A DNA stretch of 64,000 nt from contig BDSI01000120.1 in NCBI GenBank assembly GCA_003117195.1, forward strand, positions 310,045 to 374,044, written 5' to 3'. This document shows, one piece after another, positions 1 to 12,124 of the stretch. The notes under the pieces were generated by a model. That model made no database searches. It saw only the letters and a list, made by a program, of their open reading frames with translations, and was not told the DNA's origin. Positions within the stretch are counted from its first letter, which is position 1. The number at the start of each line of letters is the position of its first letter. The DNA is from Eudorina sp. 2006-703-Eu-15. Its lineage: Eukaryota; Chlorophyta; Chlorophyceae; Chlamydomonadales; Volvocaceae. The position numbers and the translations under genes are program-made.

Positions 1-20
1 TTGGCTTGCCATGCATGCAG

Positions 21-3000
21 GTATGGTGTGGAGGCACCCGAGGCGGTGGCCCTGCTGCGGTCCGACCCGGATCTGGAGCGGCTGCTGGGCTCGCAGGTGG
101 GTACAACGAATGTAGCTTTGTGGGTGCAGCGGATGTATGCAGGTGGCTCCTGCACCATGACGGAATCGGAATAGAGATGAAAGCCGCCCAAACTAACCCT
201 GGAACCGTTGCACTTGACCTAGGTGCCTGAACCACTACCAACAGAGGTGATTGCTCTGCCGCTTTGTGTGTTCACGTCTGTATCGGTTCTCGCTGGTGGG
301 ACCGCTTCCGCGATTTCTGACAGCAGCACCGCCAGCCCAACCCCCGCCATTTCCAGACGCTCAACCGCCCGGACCTCCCCTTTCATCCCTCCCGTCGATA
401 GGGCATCAAGTTCGTGGAGGGAGGCTTCGCCGGGCCTGAGGGCTGGAAGGTACAGACACTGCCGTACTGCTGTACCTTACGGATCGAAACTGGCAGGATG
501 TGGGTCTCTCCGGCAGCCGGGGGCGTCGGGTGTTGCGCCACACGAGATTCTTGGGTGTATTGAAGCGAGCGGCGCTGAGTGTATGGCAATTGCCATGTGT
601 GACCTGTGAGGGCATGCCGTGCGCAGTAACAGGGCACGGCAGGCCAGGTGCAGTTGCCTTGTCGGATAGGTTACGCGACGCGCTGGTGGGAGCCTTTTCA
701 CACACCCAGCGCTCGGGGCCCGCCTACCACCCGCTTTGTCCGCTTCTCTTACACACATCCCTCCATCTTCCGGTTCTCTTACACATCGTCCATCGACTCC
801 CAACTGCTGATGCGCAGCTGACCGGCCTGCCTGTGGCGGACGCGCCACCAGCAGGGGCTGACAACGAGACAGCGGGGCCTCGGGGTCTGGGTCTCGACAT
901 GAGCGGGCTGCTCAGCGGCGTTGCCGGGCTAAGGCTCAGGTGCGGGGCCTGGGACGGCGTCAGGGAGTCTGGGGCCGTCAGTTGGGTCAGGGTGGGGTCG
1001 CTCCGCAATAATCCCACGGCCCCCCGACGCACGGGCGAAGGGCGCCAGTGGGCTGCTATGCTACCCCCCGAGTGACGTTCTTTGTCATCCCGCACGTTCA
1101 GCCGCAAACATGGCAGGGAGCAAGCCAGCCCCGGCAACGCCGGTGATCCGTCCTGGGCCCGAGTGGGGTCATTTGTTGTTCCTTTGTTCCCTGTTTTCTG
1201 GGCGTCAGCAGTTTTCTCTCCTCCCCTGGCGGCCCGCTCCCCCGCAGGTATCCCTCGCTCTTCACGCGCACCCTGGCGATGGGGGCGGCGGGGGGTGCGG
1301 GAGTGGCGGTGGCGTCCAACCTGGACTGGGGCGCCGTCAGTCGCGGGGCGGTGGGGCTGGCTGCCGCCATGCTGGTCACCGACCGGGCGCTGCCGCAGGG
1401 CATCAGGCCCAGCAGCCGCATCAGGTGTGGGAGGGGGCGCCTGGGATGCGGAATGTAGAACACGCGGACAGGTGCTGCATTGACTAAACAGCCCAAGGTG
1501 TTGCGTCCCAACCCCGTCCCAAGGCCTGGCCGGCCCCCGCTGTCGCACATGGTGCTCAACGAATCCCGGCTGCTTCCCCTCGCCCGCGCTTCACTACAAC
1601 ACAGGCAATACCTGCAGTCGCAGCTGTCGGAGCCGCAGCAGGGTGAAGCATCCGGCGTCGCCGCGGCCGAACTGGCGTCCCGTCGGCGTCGCACTGCGCT
1701 GCTGCTGCGCGCGCTCGACCTTGCGGAGGCGGTCGGCGACGGCATCGTCCGCGCCGGCAGCGCCGCCGTCACGGCGGCCGGCAATGCCGCCAAGGGCGCC
1801 ATGGCGGCCGGCGGCAACAAGGCCGCCACCATGGTCGATGTCGATGTACAGGCAGGGGAGCCCGAGGCACCGCCGCCGGCGGCGGCCTCACCAATGGCGG
1901 CCGCTACTATCGTCCTGCCCCATGGTATGGACTCGCTCCAGTGGAGCCAGGCCGCCGAACAAGCGGTCGCTCAGGCGCAGCAACCACCACCACAAGAGGC
2001 GCCGCAGGAGCAACAGCTGCTGCAGCGCGTCAAGGCAGCGTCTGCCGCTCAGCCGCCGGCTCCCCAGCAGCAACAGCTGCATCTGGGTCGCTCTGCGTCG
2101 CCGCTGCGGCCAAACTGGCGGCTGGGACCCTCTGCCGCACCGGCGGAGGCTGGCGACATCAGCTCTGTCGCGGCGTCGACTTCGGGCACCTCCGCATCCC
2201 CGTCCTCGTCCACATCTCCGGGGGCTGAGGCGCTGTCATCGTCATCGCCGCCGCGGTCGTCTTCCCCGCGACTGCCCGGCAGCTCCCTGGCGGGCCATCT
2301 GACCGGGGCGCTCCGCAACGCCGCCGATGCCGTCATCCGGGCCGCCTCTCCGTCCCGCGCCGGCAGACCGGGGCCGGCGGGAGGCGCTGCCCCCTCTACC
2401 ACCGGTCGCGCCGCCAGTCCCCAGGGCTCCAGCGGCCAGCCGGATACCCTCGAGCTCATGGCGGCATTGGCGGTGGCCAGCGGCCTCAGCAACCTGGACT
2501 CTGGAGTCGTGCCGGGCTGGCCCGCAGTGAGCTTCCCGAGGGCTTCGGCGGGACAGACCCCGCCGCCGCGGGAGGAGCAGGAGACGGAGAAGGCGGACAA
2601 GCAGCAGGAGCAACAGGGGCGGCAACCGCCGGTGGCGAAAGAAACCAGCGGCGGAATGTTTGGAGGCGGTGCCGCCGTGGAGAGCGGCGCTGGCAGCGTC
2701 GCCGACTCGGTGCCGATGCCGGCTGCGGCAGCGGAGAGCGGCTCCATGTGGGGCAGCTGGCGGCAGGAGCTCGAGGCCGTGGCGCCGCCGCCACCCAAGC
2801 TGCCGCTGTCGCAGGACGGCGCGGACGGCAGGCCCCCTCGTCGGAGCAGCGACGGCGGCAGCAGCAGCGGCCGGCAGGTGCGGAGGCCGCTGCGCACCGC
2901 CTCGCCTGAGCGGGCCGCTGCCGCAGCCGCCGCGATGAAGCGGCTGCGCATGCAGCTGGATGGTCTCGACGATGACGGTCTTGCCAGCGGGGCGTTCGGC

Positions 3001-3822
3001 GGCTCAGGGGCATCCGCTGCTTCCGACGGTGAGACAAGCGAGGTGCCGGCAGCACCGGCGGAGGGTGCCGATTCAAGCAGGCGATCGGGCGGCCTTGCAC
3101 CGCCCGGGCAGCTCGACAGGCGGTGGCACCACTTCGACGGCGCCAGCACCATCGCGCAGGATGGCCTCGCTCCGGCTCGGCCCAAGAAACCGCTGCGGAC
3201 GGCCTCTCCGGAGCGCGCGGCGGCGGCAGCTGCGGCGATGCGGCAGCTGCGTGCGGAGATGGGCCTGCCGCCCAACGATGGCTTGGACGTGACCGCCGCA
3301 GCGGCAGCCTCCGCGGCGAGGGCGGTGGAGGCCGCGGTTACGCCCCGTGACTGGCGGCGTGAGCTGGAGGCCGCGGCGGCGGAGCCGGAGCTCGAGGCGG
3401 GGTCGTTGGGGGCGGCGGGTCTGCCGCGGGGCTCCGGTGGCGGTGATAGCAGTGATAGCGCGCGCCGGCGGTCCGCCGCGCTGGCGCCGGCGACGGCTGC
3501 GCCGTCGCGGTCACCCCGCAACTGGCGGGACCAGCTCGAGGGACGCGGGCAGTCCGCCGGGGCTGACCGCCGTGGCATTGGGAGCAGCGGTGTCGTCGAC
3601 TCGGCAGCTCCGGCGGACTGGCGCGCGCGCATCGAGAGCTCCGGCGGCAGCACGGGCCTGGGCAGCAGGGCTACTGGCGAGCAGCACGCGGGCTCCGGTG
3701 ATGGTCGTGTGCTGGTGCGAAGCGGCGGCGGGTCGTCGCCAAGGGGGTCCGCGGCCAAGCTGACAGCGGCGGAGCGGGCGGCACGGGACGCCAAGCTTCA
3801 GGACTGGCGCGCCCGGGTCTGA
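21..3822 (+). CDS. Unrecognised protein, Ala/Ser-rich with repeated Trp-Arg modules (5' incomplete)
   Basis: Gene entering from the left edge. Proposed exons 21-96, 402-449, 818-939, 1248-1424 and 1605-3822; all have GT/AG borders and phases join without a break, giving about 880 visible codons and a stop at 3820-3822. Exon 4 encodes a small-residue-rich hydrophobic stretch (FTRTLAMGAAGGAGVAVAS), possibly membrane-associated. The long last exon is low-complexity (Ala, Ser, Pro, Gly) but holds two copies of a module around PLRTASPERAAAAAAAM (near 2890 and 3190) and five modules built on W-R-x-x-L/I-E: GSWRQELEA, RDWRRELEA, RNWRDQLEG, ADWRARIES and a terminal QDWRARV. I do not recognise the family. 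The Ser-Pro and Arg-rich spacers suggest a disordered scaffold or regulatory tail; that is inference. Exon 5 could instead begin near 1494, but only 1605 keeps phase with exon 4. No TGTAA signal was found within several hundred bases of the stop. Confidence 0.6.
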
Positions 3823-5870
3823 AGCGGACTGCCCGGCCTCGGGCGGGTGGGTCTTGGCGTTGGCAGCGCGCTTGCAAAGCCGTCGCAGGCAAGAATTGGA
3901 AATGGTCGGCTAAAATGGTCGGCTAAGTGGCGGTGCGGGGTGGTACAGCGCTGCCATGTTGGTAGAGCTGCGGCCGCCCACTCGTTGGGTAACCTTATAA
4001 CCACTAACCTCGCCTACCGGCCCCGTGAGACAAACCACCTCACAGTTCAGAGTGATTTACTTATACATTCCCAATGCCTTCGTACTATTCGCCACCTGTA
4101 TAAGTCAGACGGCGCATAGCAGAGGACCGTCGCATACTGTGCAGCGCCGGTTATGATGACTTCACCATTGTTCTTTTCTGCCACCATCGATTGGCGTACC
4201 GGCGGATGCTCGTCGAAGCTCTTGAACCTCATTTCGTGCTCGAGTCCGGGGAGTGACGCGTGAGGGATGGCATCATTCGGTGTCTGGTGCCCTCAGGAGT
4301 GTCGTTTCAGTCCGTGAACAGATAGTTCTAGGTGAGAGCAGTTTTTGATGCCGGATCATGAAGAAAAGGCAGAAGCAATGGGTGTTGATAGATATCAGGG
4401 CTGATATGGTGAAGAGATGCGCATGCCTTATCGAGCGTTGAGTGGTTGGCGTGCCGTGTGCCGTGCGCGAGAGGTGGCAGTGGGCGCATGGGGTGCACCG
4501 GGCGGGGAAGCCTGCGGCATGTTTCGTCGCCCTGTACTGTGCCAAGCGCTTCCGCATCAGGGGCGTACACGAAAAATAGGCAAGTGCCCTTTGAGGCGAG
4601 AAAGCGGCTCGAAAGCATGTTTGACAGTTGCGACCGGGTGCTGTTGGTTAGGTTGGCCGGAACCTGGGAGAGCGGAACCCGGTTGTGGGGCATCGAATGC
4701 GCGGAAAGGACGAGTGGTACGACGCGAGTCGATGCTGTGCGGAGACCCAGTACGCAGAGTGAGCGAGTACCAGTGCGGTGCGGACTTCCTAAACAGTGTA
4801 AGACCTGTTTATATGAGCAGTGTTATTGATAGTCCGGGTCATCGGGTTATATTAACCTGACTAACAAAGTAACAATACATGTTGAAGCTGTCATGTCATA
4901 CCGTCAAATTTAGATCCGAAGACGCAACGTTATCCACGCTGCCGTTAGGGTTCCACCTAGATGTTTGTGCAATCCATAACCAAATCCACAGCAGGAAATC
5001 TGTCCACACATGAAAGCGGCGTGAATCGAAACAGACCGAGGGAAGCCAGAGTGCACGGCGCTGCAACGCGCGGCGCTACACACGGCGCACAAGCCCCTTT
5101 CCCGTTGGATCCACCACCACGCAGTGCACCCAGCCATACCAAGTCCACTGCGGTTATTAATTGATAATGTGTTACGGCGGACCCCACGGGTCATAGGTGA
5201 CAGCCGCAGCCTCCTCACCACACGGAATGAACGTTACTGTGAAAACAAAACTGCGCCACATTGGTGCGCTCCAAAAGTGCGCCGATGCACAGCCCACACT
5301 GTGGTGTATCTCAGACCAGATGGGTTATGAGACAACACGCAAAAGTGTCAACCACAGAACATTCCACGAGCGAGGCTCCATGCGCCACGCGTAACCCTCT
5401 TGCGTCAACACGGTCGTACGTTATGAGATATGCGTACACGACCTGCATCGATTTTTTAACCACAGTGTGTCCGAATACGCGAACGCCAAGCTTGCACGTT
5501 GCATACACTTCGTGCACGACATGGTGTCTATTACCATGGACAGCTAATCATCGGACACGCAGTGGTTGCAGTGGTAGCAGTGGTAGGAGTGGTGGCGATT
5601 CGTTCATACGGTCTACCGTTGTAAGCGGTACGAGCTGTGGCCCGCTTTGGATTAACACGCACCGTTGTGAGGATTACCAGACATCTGTCATACATACGCA
5701 ACGGGCGGGTTTCATTTCGGGACAGCAACTACAGTGGAGTAGCTGTATTTGGATGGGCGCTGCGGGCATGGTCGTACACTGGTCGTACGTACATTCTTGC
5801 GCGAGGTAAGTCAAGGAGGTTATTTGCACGACATTTCTCCATCGTGAAGGGCTCCCGGCGCAGTTTTTTT
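3823..5870. other. Intergenic, no supported gene
   Basis: About 2 kb with mixed composition, lower in GC than the preceding gene. Short open frames occur on both strands but none shows exon-like composition, splice context or a recognisable motif. I saw no RNA gene here. The stretch ends in a run of seven T immediately before repeat element E1. Confidence 0.5.
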
Positions 5871-6824
5871 GGGCGGGGCCCCAGCGCGGAGCGCGTTCGG
5901 GGGGCCCCGCCCCCTAGGATTGCCCCTCTGTGTGTCCGTCCGTGGGTAACGGCAAAACGTTCATTATCCGCTAAACTAATTCGCAATGTTTGTCATATTG
6001 ATTGTCCTCTATTGCAAGGTAACTTTGGTTTGGCTGAAAAAAATTCTTTGCGCACAAACGGTCAAAGAAAATCTCCATGGACCCGGGTCAACGTCCACCC
6101 AACGCCTCTCGCGCTCATATTTGTTTCAACGGGTGCCGCGTGATGAATACTTGGATTAATAATGGACAGCGCTTGCTAAATTGAACGTCCATAGTGTTCT
6201 GATGTTTGAACATCAAGATGCCACCAACATCAAGATTTGCCTTTTTGTCTTGCCAGATGAATACAATTCAACAATATGTATTGAATCAAAATTTCAAAAT
6301 GCAAAGGGATAGCATACCGAGTACCAACAAGTTCTCCAGTTCCGATGGCCGAAGTCCGGGTCTCACCGCGGCTTTTTCGCACACTGGTTTTGCCTTATAT
6401 TTGCTATGTAACTATTGATGGCAAACTTTAGAGGTTCACGTCTGCTGCGGGCGTGCAACTGAAGGGCTGCATGCTTGCCGACGGACCAAACAACTACAGC
6501 TTCACGGAAAAACAAGAATGCTTCAAGCTTGCTTTTTGATATCTGCTTGACAGACGGATGTGGTAGTGCAGAGGCGTCTAGCGTTACGATAATAATGCAG
6601 CAGATGCGATGAGGCGGCGCGTAGGTTTCGGGGCTACCCTACCTGCTTTACCTTGCTCAATCTATGCACGCCGATCTACCTACCTTCAACATCAACGAAC
6701 CCCTCAATGGCGCCCTTGCACTCTCTCACACTCTTGCGCGGTAACAGAGTTTCCGCAAGCGGCCTGTACGGATTGTAGGGGCCCCCGCCCTTTTTCCGGC
6801 TTCAAGGAAGCCGACCCCCTCTTG
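5871..6824 (+). repeat. Repeat family E, copy 1 (hairpin-ended non-coding element, ~0.95 kb)
   Basis: This segment recurs in inverted orientation at 12125-13131 and 15576-16590, and in part at 24305-24605. It begins with a GC-rich palindrome (GGGCGGGGCCCC ... GGGGCCCCGCCCCC) and ends with a second one in which GGCTTCAAGGAAGCC lies inside CCCCC/GGGGG arms. Between them is AT-richer sequence without a credible open frame. The ends, not the centre, are the most strongly conserved. The left flank is T7 and the right flank begins TCATC, so at most a 1-bp target duplication can be argued for this copy. Probably a non-autonomous mobile element; the superfamily is not recognised. Confidence 0.75.
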
Positions 6825-7168
6825 TCATCTTCCATGCTGGTTCGCATACAAAACAACCACATTGCATTAACAACAGCTGGCTGGGATCATCAACCTCATC
6901 AACTCCATATTTATCATACACTTTCTTGGCCGCGCGCCGGACAGCATGCAGGTCATACAGCCGCAACTACTCCATGTAATGTAACCGTTACAAGGTGGAC
7001 CCGTATCCCGACCGTGCAACACTTATTTTACGTAACCAGGAAGCACCTATTTTTATCGTATCGACCGCCAGGAAGAGCGCGATGTATACATACGCCATAC
7101 CAATTCACAAGAAGGACGAAGTTTACGGTTCACGACGTGTGAATGGCACGCATCTTGCGCGCCTTAGT
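6825..7168. other. Spacer between E1 and repeat R1
   Basis: About 340 bp. A short motif, CGTTACAAGGTGGACCC near 6985, also occurs near 60750 beside a LINE fragment, so this spacer may be repeat-derived. No gene is supported. Confidence 0.4.
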
Positions 7169-7170
7169 TA

Positions 7171-10100
7171 CGAGAAGGGCCTACGGCAATCCCGCTTTTT
7201 GTTTTGTGTAGGTTTGATGAAAGGATGTGAAGAAGGGCGTAGGGGGCCGATCGCATCAAGAGAGCATGAATCCTCATGAATGCTGCATACATTTCGGCGA
7301 AGCAGGGTGTATCGATGTAGACGACGTCCACATGGTAGCATGTCGACCGGACGAAGGTCCAGTCGGTCCGTGGCCCGACCCCACTGACGCATGACACCGG
7401 CAATGCCACGAACCACACTCTCATCCGCGCATTGCCGCAGTCCTCCTACTTTGACCGGCGCACTGCCCACCACGACCGTCGCCGCCGGTGCCACCTCCGC
7501 CCCGCCCCCACCGCCTTAGCGGCATATGATAACATTCGTACGTGGAGGCAATGCAGGGGCCATTCCAGGCCCCATCTGCACCTGTCTCGTTGGACCTCTC
7601 GGGCCAAGCCCGACTTTGCCTGATACCATCTGCATTTCGGACCTTCTCGGGGCATGTACACCCCAGACATGTCCAAACCCACGCATCCTGGACCCCTCCC
7701 GGTAATCCACCTATACCTGGAAAACCCCCAACTGCATCCCATCCATGCTTTGGGGCAATGTACGTCGCAAAGGCTTACAGTACCCGGGCCCGACCCCGTC
7801 TGTAACCTTCAAAGTGCAGGAATATCCCCCATTGGAACCCAAACTGACACCTGCCGAATTGCTATCTGTACTTGCTGGCATGCCCCCAGCGACCGTATCC
7901 CCACCCGGGCCTAATCCCATCTGCACCTCACCAATTCTAGGGGCAAGCGTCACCCATGCCCGAAACACCATCTGCACCTGATAAACCCCCGACAGCATCT
8001 CAAGCTGAATGTGAAGGCACCAGCACAGTCCGCCCCGGGACCTCGAACCCCGCCTCACATCACCCCGATCGACAATACCAATGACAACACTGACGTCGTC
8101 TGATCCCTTTTGGGGTCGGCATTCACAGTCACTCATCTCGTCCTTGACATCTAGGCCTCTTTCTTACCTTATTCATTCCTCATTCGCACTGATCAATCAG
8201 TTTGCATTGGACGTCCGAGTTTTGCAACTCCAATAACGGTCAGGTTCATTCCGTAAGAGGAAGGTCTCCGCAGCCAAAAATGCGCGGACCCCGTGAAAGG
8301 GATCCGTCATCGGTGCCTCACAGGGAAACCCCCGCGAGCTGCGACACCCCACCGACAAAGCAGCGAGGCATCCTCGCACTACATCGCTGTGAAAAGCAAA
8401 CGTGGATGGGAACCCGCCAGCAGAGCCACCCAAACACGCAGAGACTGCCAGCGGGACAGCACTACCTATGGGGCAAGGGCGACGCACCACAGTCGCAACG
8501 GGAACGGATCAAGCAGAACATGGGGGAAGTCGCCCACACAGGCAACCCAAGGTCCAGTACCCGCACCCCGGACGCGTCCTGTGCCGCTGAAGCTTGAGGT
8601 CCTGGACGCCCACGCCTGGCTCATGACGATGTGCGGCAGTCGCTGGCAGGAAGCCCCTCACCCAACAAGCACCCGACCGCCCCCAGCCGGGGCCAGGAGC
8701 AGGCTCGCCTGCGGGGCACAAAAAATCCCACCGACCCTCACTCCTCGGGGGGCGGCCCTGCACGCTGCAGGGTCCCCCCGGCCACCCGCAACACTGGATG
8801 GAAGGAGCCCACGGAGCCCCAGCCACGCATGGGGACCCCCAACTGGGAGGACTCGGCGCCAAGATCGGCCCCACACGGGAAGCTGCCCTCCGCGGGGCGG
8901 CGTCTAACCCGAGCCCCCAGAGCTGCCCCCAGAGCTGCGTCCGGCTCACTCACCCGAGCCCACAGCTGTAATTCCCATCACGGCCAGGGCCACGCGGCAG
9001 GCCCAGAAGTGATGCTGCCGCGTGGTGGCTTCTCCATCACCCGCCGCGGGAAACTTCCCGCTGCAGCCACACCGGGCCACCGCCGCGGGGCGCATATGGG
9101 AGTTGCCCATTTGCAGAGGCAATGCTGGGGCCAGCCCAAGGCCCATCGGCACCTGGTTCGATATCCATCCCTATCCATCCATCCGGCCAAGACCATCCTG
9201 ACCTAAATCCATCTGAATCCCAGCCTTCTCGGGGTACACCCAACCCATGCCGCCCTCCCTAAGTGCTACCCGTGCCTGCTGGCATGCCCAGCTTCTGCCT
9301 GCTGTTGATCCCCACCATGTCCAACCTACCTGACCCTACCCCTGCTTGGGGCCCACCTCGCCTTGGCTGGAACATTATAAATCAGTGTCTCACCGTGTTG
9401 CCAAGCTCAAGCATCCCATACTTCCCCCTCGCGTGACCCCATCTGCAAACCATGTGGACCCAGCCCGTGGCCGACGCACCCGACCCGTCCATCCGCCATC
9501 CAAGGGCCCCACGAGCCCTAACACTGCACCTACCCGTGCATAACCTCAGGACTGTATTGCCCAGCTTCTGCCTGTTTATTGTTGTCTTCTGAACCACAGG
9601 TTTGCCACCGAGGTGCCATCCTACCTCAACTTTCTTCTTGTGGAATTCTTAGCAGTTACCGTATGTCAAAACGCCGTAACATTAATTTGGTATGACTTCC
9701 TAGCTTTGAAATGGCCCGCTTCTGGTTCCCCAATTGCGAACAGTCATCAACTTCGGCCCAAACAAATGTCAACGCGCTCGCAAACCTGTCAATTCAATGA
9801 ACTTGTCTACGCTCTATCGTTGCGCTAACCGAACCTGGTGAAGGGCCTTGATTTCCTCCATGTCCCTCGGTTACGCGTACCTCACTGGAACCAATACGCT
9901 GGAACCCAAACAAATGCCAGAAGCGCACCCAACTCTTTCAGTCAAACGGAATTCATTCTCGTTATCGTGATGACGCCCAAATCCGTCGCTGCCCCTCCAT
10001 TTCCTCAACGTCCCTCGCTCAGTCATCCATGTGCTCCGACGCAACTAAACGCGAAAGCGCGCCGCAACTTGTCAACTCAATGCAACTTGATATGCTGTAT

Positions 10101-10261
10101 CCTTGCGCACACGGAACTCGGCGAACGCGCCCCCCTTTCTTGATGTCCCTCGCAACCGCGTACCGCTTGTACAGTGTACAGGGGCCCACATACGGGTGCG
10201 ACATAAGGCCCAACTGTCCCCTGGGCTATAACCCTCTTTTCCGTTAGACGGAAAAACCGGG
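7171..10261 (+). repeat. Repeat family R, copy 1 (3.09 kb, uninterrupted)
   Basis: Near-identical to 14024-18256 in direct orientation once a nested element and a 121-bp duplication there are removed (3,091 bp against about 3,097 bp). It starts CGAGAAGGGCCTACGG and ends in a hairpin, TTTTCCGT/ACGGAAAA, followed by ACCGGG. Both borders are flanked by TA (7169-7170 and 10262-10263), compatible with a TA target duplication. The interior holds degenerate 30-60-bp repeats around CATCTGCACCTG (about 7560-8000), and 7530-7590 resembles 9095-9160. Several open frames of 60-200 codons exist but show no family motif and no consistent exon structure, so I treat it as non-coding. No terminal inverted repeats are visible. 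Confidence 0.75.
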
Positions 10262-11097
10262 TATACTGTAAACTAGAAAGGGCGTGCCGCACACCCGATT
10301 TTGCAGGATGCGTCCCTCGTATAGCATCGGCCATGTCCAAGTGCTGTACTGGCACAAACTGACAAGACCGAAAGCGGCCGAGAGTCAAAAATCATACATG
10401 ATGAGCAAGCGGCCGTACGTGACGACAATCATTCATGGCAACGCTGTTTACCGCCAACTAGCGACGAATCGCTGCAGACATACCAATGGCACGGCGTTGA
10501 CTACCAGTTATCATCTTCCCGGCCATACCAGCACTTGTTTGGGTTTGTTGGGGTTCAGCCGTCGGGGTCGTTGGGTTCGAGTAAAGTCGTTAAGCCAAAC
10601 AGCCATGCGTGTTGCCCAACGCAGCCGCACTACCAATCCAAAACATCCAAACGAGCTGTCGAAACCTCAGCAAAGCCTACCTGACACGCCATATGGTCGA
10701 AGAAGACAATATCTGACCGGGCCCGACGTTGGCCAAGGGCTGCTGACCCAGCCCTAAGGGAAAGACCGCCGAAGCACTCATCCCCGGCGGGATATGGGGG
10801 AGAGGGGCGTAAGGGGCCTCTGCTCCCTCGCTCTCAACCAACGGCACTCGCCCGATCCCCATTCTACCGAGGACCGGTGACAGCTGTGCCCCCTCAAGGG
10901 ATTGGGCAAAAGCCCATCCTGGGCGGGCTGCGCCTTGCAACCCGCTGTTCAACCTCATCAATCCCTTGCAGCACCCAGGGCGCGTTCCTCAGCAACTCGG
11001 ATGCGCGCCCCTGCCGGTGCGGTAAAGCTAGCCTGGTCCCGCGCGCGTCCCTACTAGCTGAGCCCAGCTGAGCCAGAGCGAGGCCGTCTCGCACGCG
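10262..11097. other. Spacer after R1, probably LINE 3' flank
   Basis: No supported gene. The stretch follows the stop codon of a minus-strand LINE open frame (11098) and may be its 3' untranslated region, but I cannot place the LINE's 3' end. Confidence 0.35.
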
Positions 11098-11870
11098 TCA
11101 GGCCTTGCTGTGTCCGGGGTATGCAGTCGGGCGCTCCATGATGGGGCTATATATGGTTTGCACAAGGCAGCACATTACCAAATAAGCTTCCCTGTCGTAC
11201 ACGCAGCGGATCCGGCCGTCCACTACCGATAGGATTGGGTGGACCGGTCCCACCCCCTCCCATCCCCGTCGCGGTCGGCCCAGTTCTGCAAAACTGGCGA
11301 CCCGCTACCAGAACTCCATGACTGCGCGCGCCTTAACTACATCTACCGGCGACGGGGCAGCCGGCGCCCCCGGCACGGGTTGTGCGCCCCCGTTGCGGGT
11401 CGCTGCACGTAGCCCAACCCTCGCCCGCTCCATGGCCGTCAGCGCCGCTAGGGCAATGATATCCCAAACCCCTTGTTGCGCCCCCTGCGGTGGCTCAGCC
11501 AGCCACACATTGGCTCGGGTGACGGGGCCCTGAACGTGTGCCCCGATCTGTTGTACCACTGCCTGAGCGACCGGGCATGCCCAGAAATGGTGTGCCTATG
11601 GTGAACACGGGTGGGGCCCCGCGCCACCGTACCCGCCGCACCCACACGCCTCGGGGTGAGCGTTGTGTAGGTGGCTGTTGCCAGGCAGCAGGACCCCGTC
11701 AACCACCGGGCGCCACAGTGTTTCCCAGTGCTCCCGTTCCCACTTGATGGCCCGAAGCCGCTGTAGAGTGGCAGGCACGCTTGATGCCGGGGGGTGTGCC
11801 GTAGGGCCAGCTACGCCGTCTGCCTCAAGCTGTTCCCGGGCCTCCTGCTCGTATGCAGCGTGAAGTCGTG
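11098..11870 (-). mobile_element. LINE ORF2 C-terminal fragment, decayed (LINE-a)
   Basis: Read on the minus strand this encodes the carboxyl end of a non-LTR retrotransposon polyprotein: a segment with PEACGCGGYGG, then FWACPVAQAVVQQIGAHV, then VWDIIALAALTAMERARVGL. The Cys pairs followed by a His-x-Phe-x-x-Cys-Pro motif are the zinc-binding domain that follows LINE reverse transcriptases. Decay is visible: a frameshift lies near 11600 and an in-frame TAG near 11305, after which the same frame continues to a final stop at 11098-11100. Its 5' end abuts the 3' end of LINE-b at about 11875, so LINE-a is 5'-truncated, as is usual after target-primed integration. Only the last ~250 residues remain. 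Confidence 0.7.
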
Positions 11871-11874
11871 TGTG

Positions 11875-12124
11875 TGCTACATGGTTGGTGGTGCATAACC
11901 CCATACCTGTACAACTACTGTACAACTACCGACCCATACGAGCCATAGGCCCAAGGGCACACGAAAGCACGCACAAGACACTGCACTAGCAGGAAAAAAA
12001 GAGACCACTACCGTCCAAAGGGAACGATTGAGTTGTGATGGGCCGACATGCACTCCAGGAGCCTTGCTAACCGAGCCGGGTCCCAGGCCATGGCTTCCAG
12101 GATGGTATGTAGTAAAGTGGGGAA
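11875..12124 (-). mobile_element. LINE 3' end (LINE-b), part 1, interrupted by E2
   Basis: Minus-strand 3' end of a LINE. The last coding part and the 3' flank align with the LINE 3' end at 41380-41720 (shared features include the GACCCGGCTCGGTTAGC coding stretch and a CCATACCTGTAC-type tail near the end). It stops abruptly at 12124 where element E2 begins and resumes beyond E2 at about 13132. The frame is shifted compared with the better-preserved copy at 41.4 kb. Confidence 0.65.

Noticed and set aside
8202..9206. Open frames of 130-204 codons inside repeats R1 and R2
   Set aside because: No family motif or splice structure, and several overlap one another in different frames.
7171..10261. 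Helitron assignment for family R
   Set aside because: There is a 3' hairpin, but no 5' TC, no CTRR end and no Rep/helicase sequence; TA borders point elsewhere.
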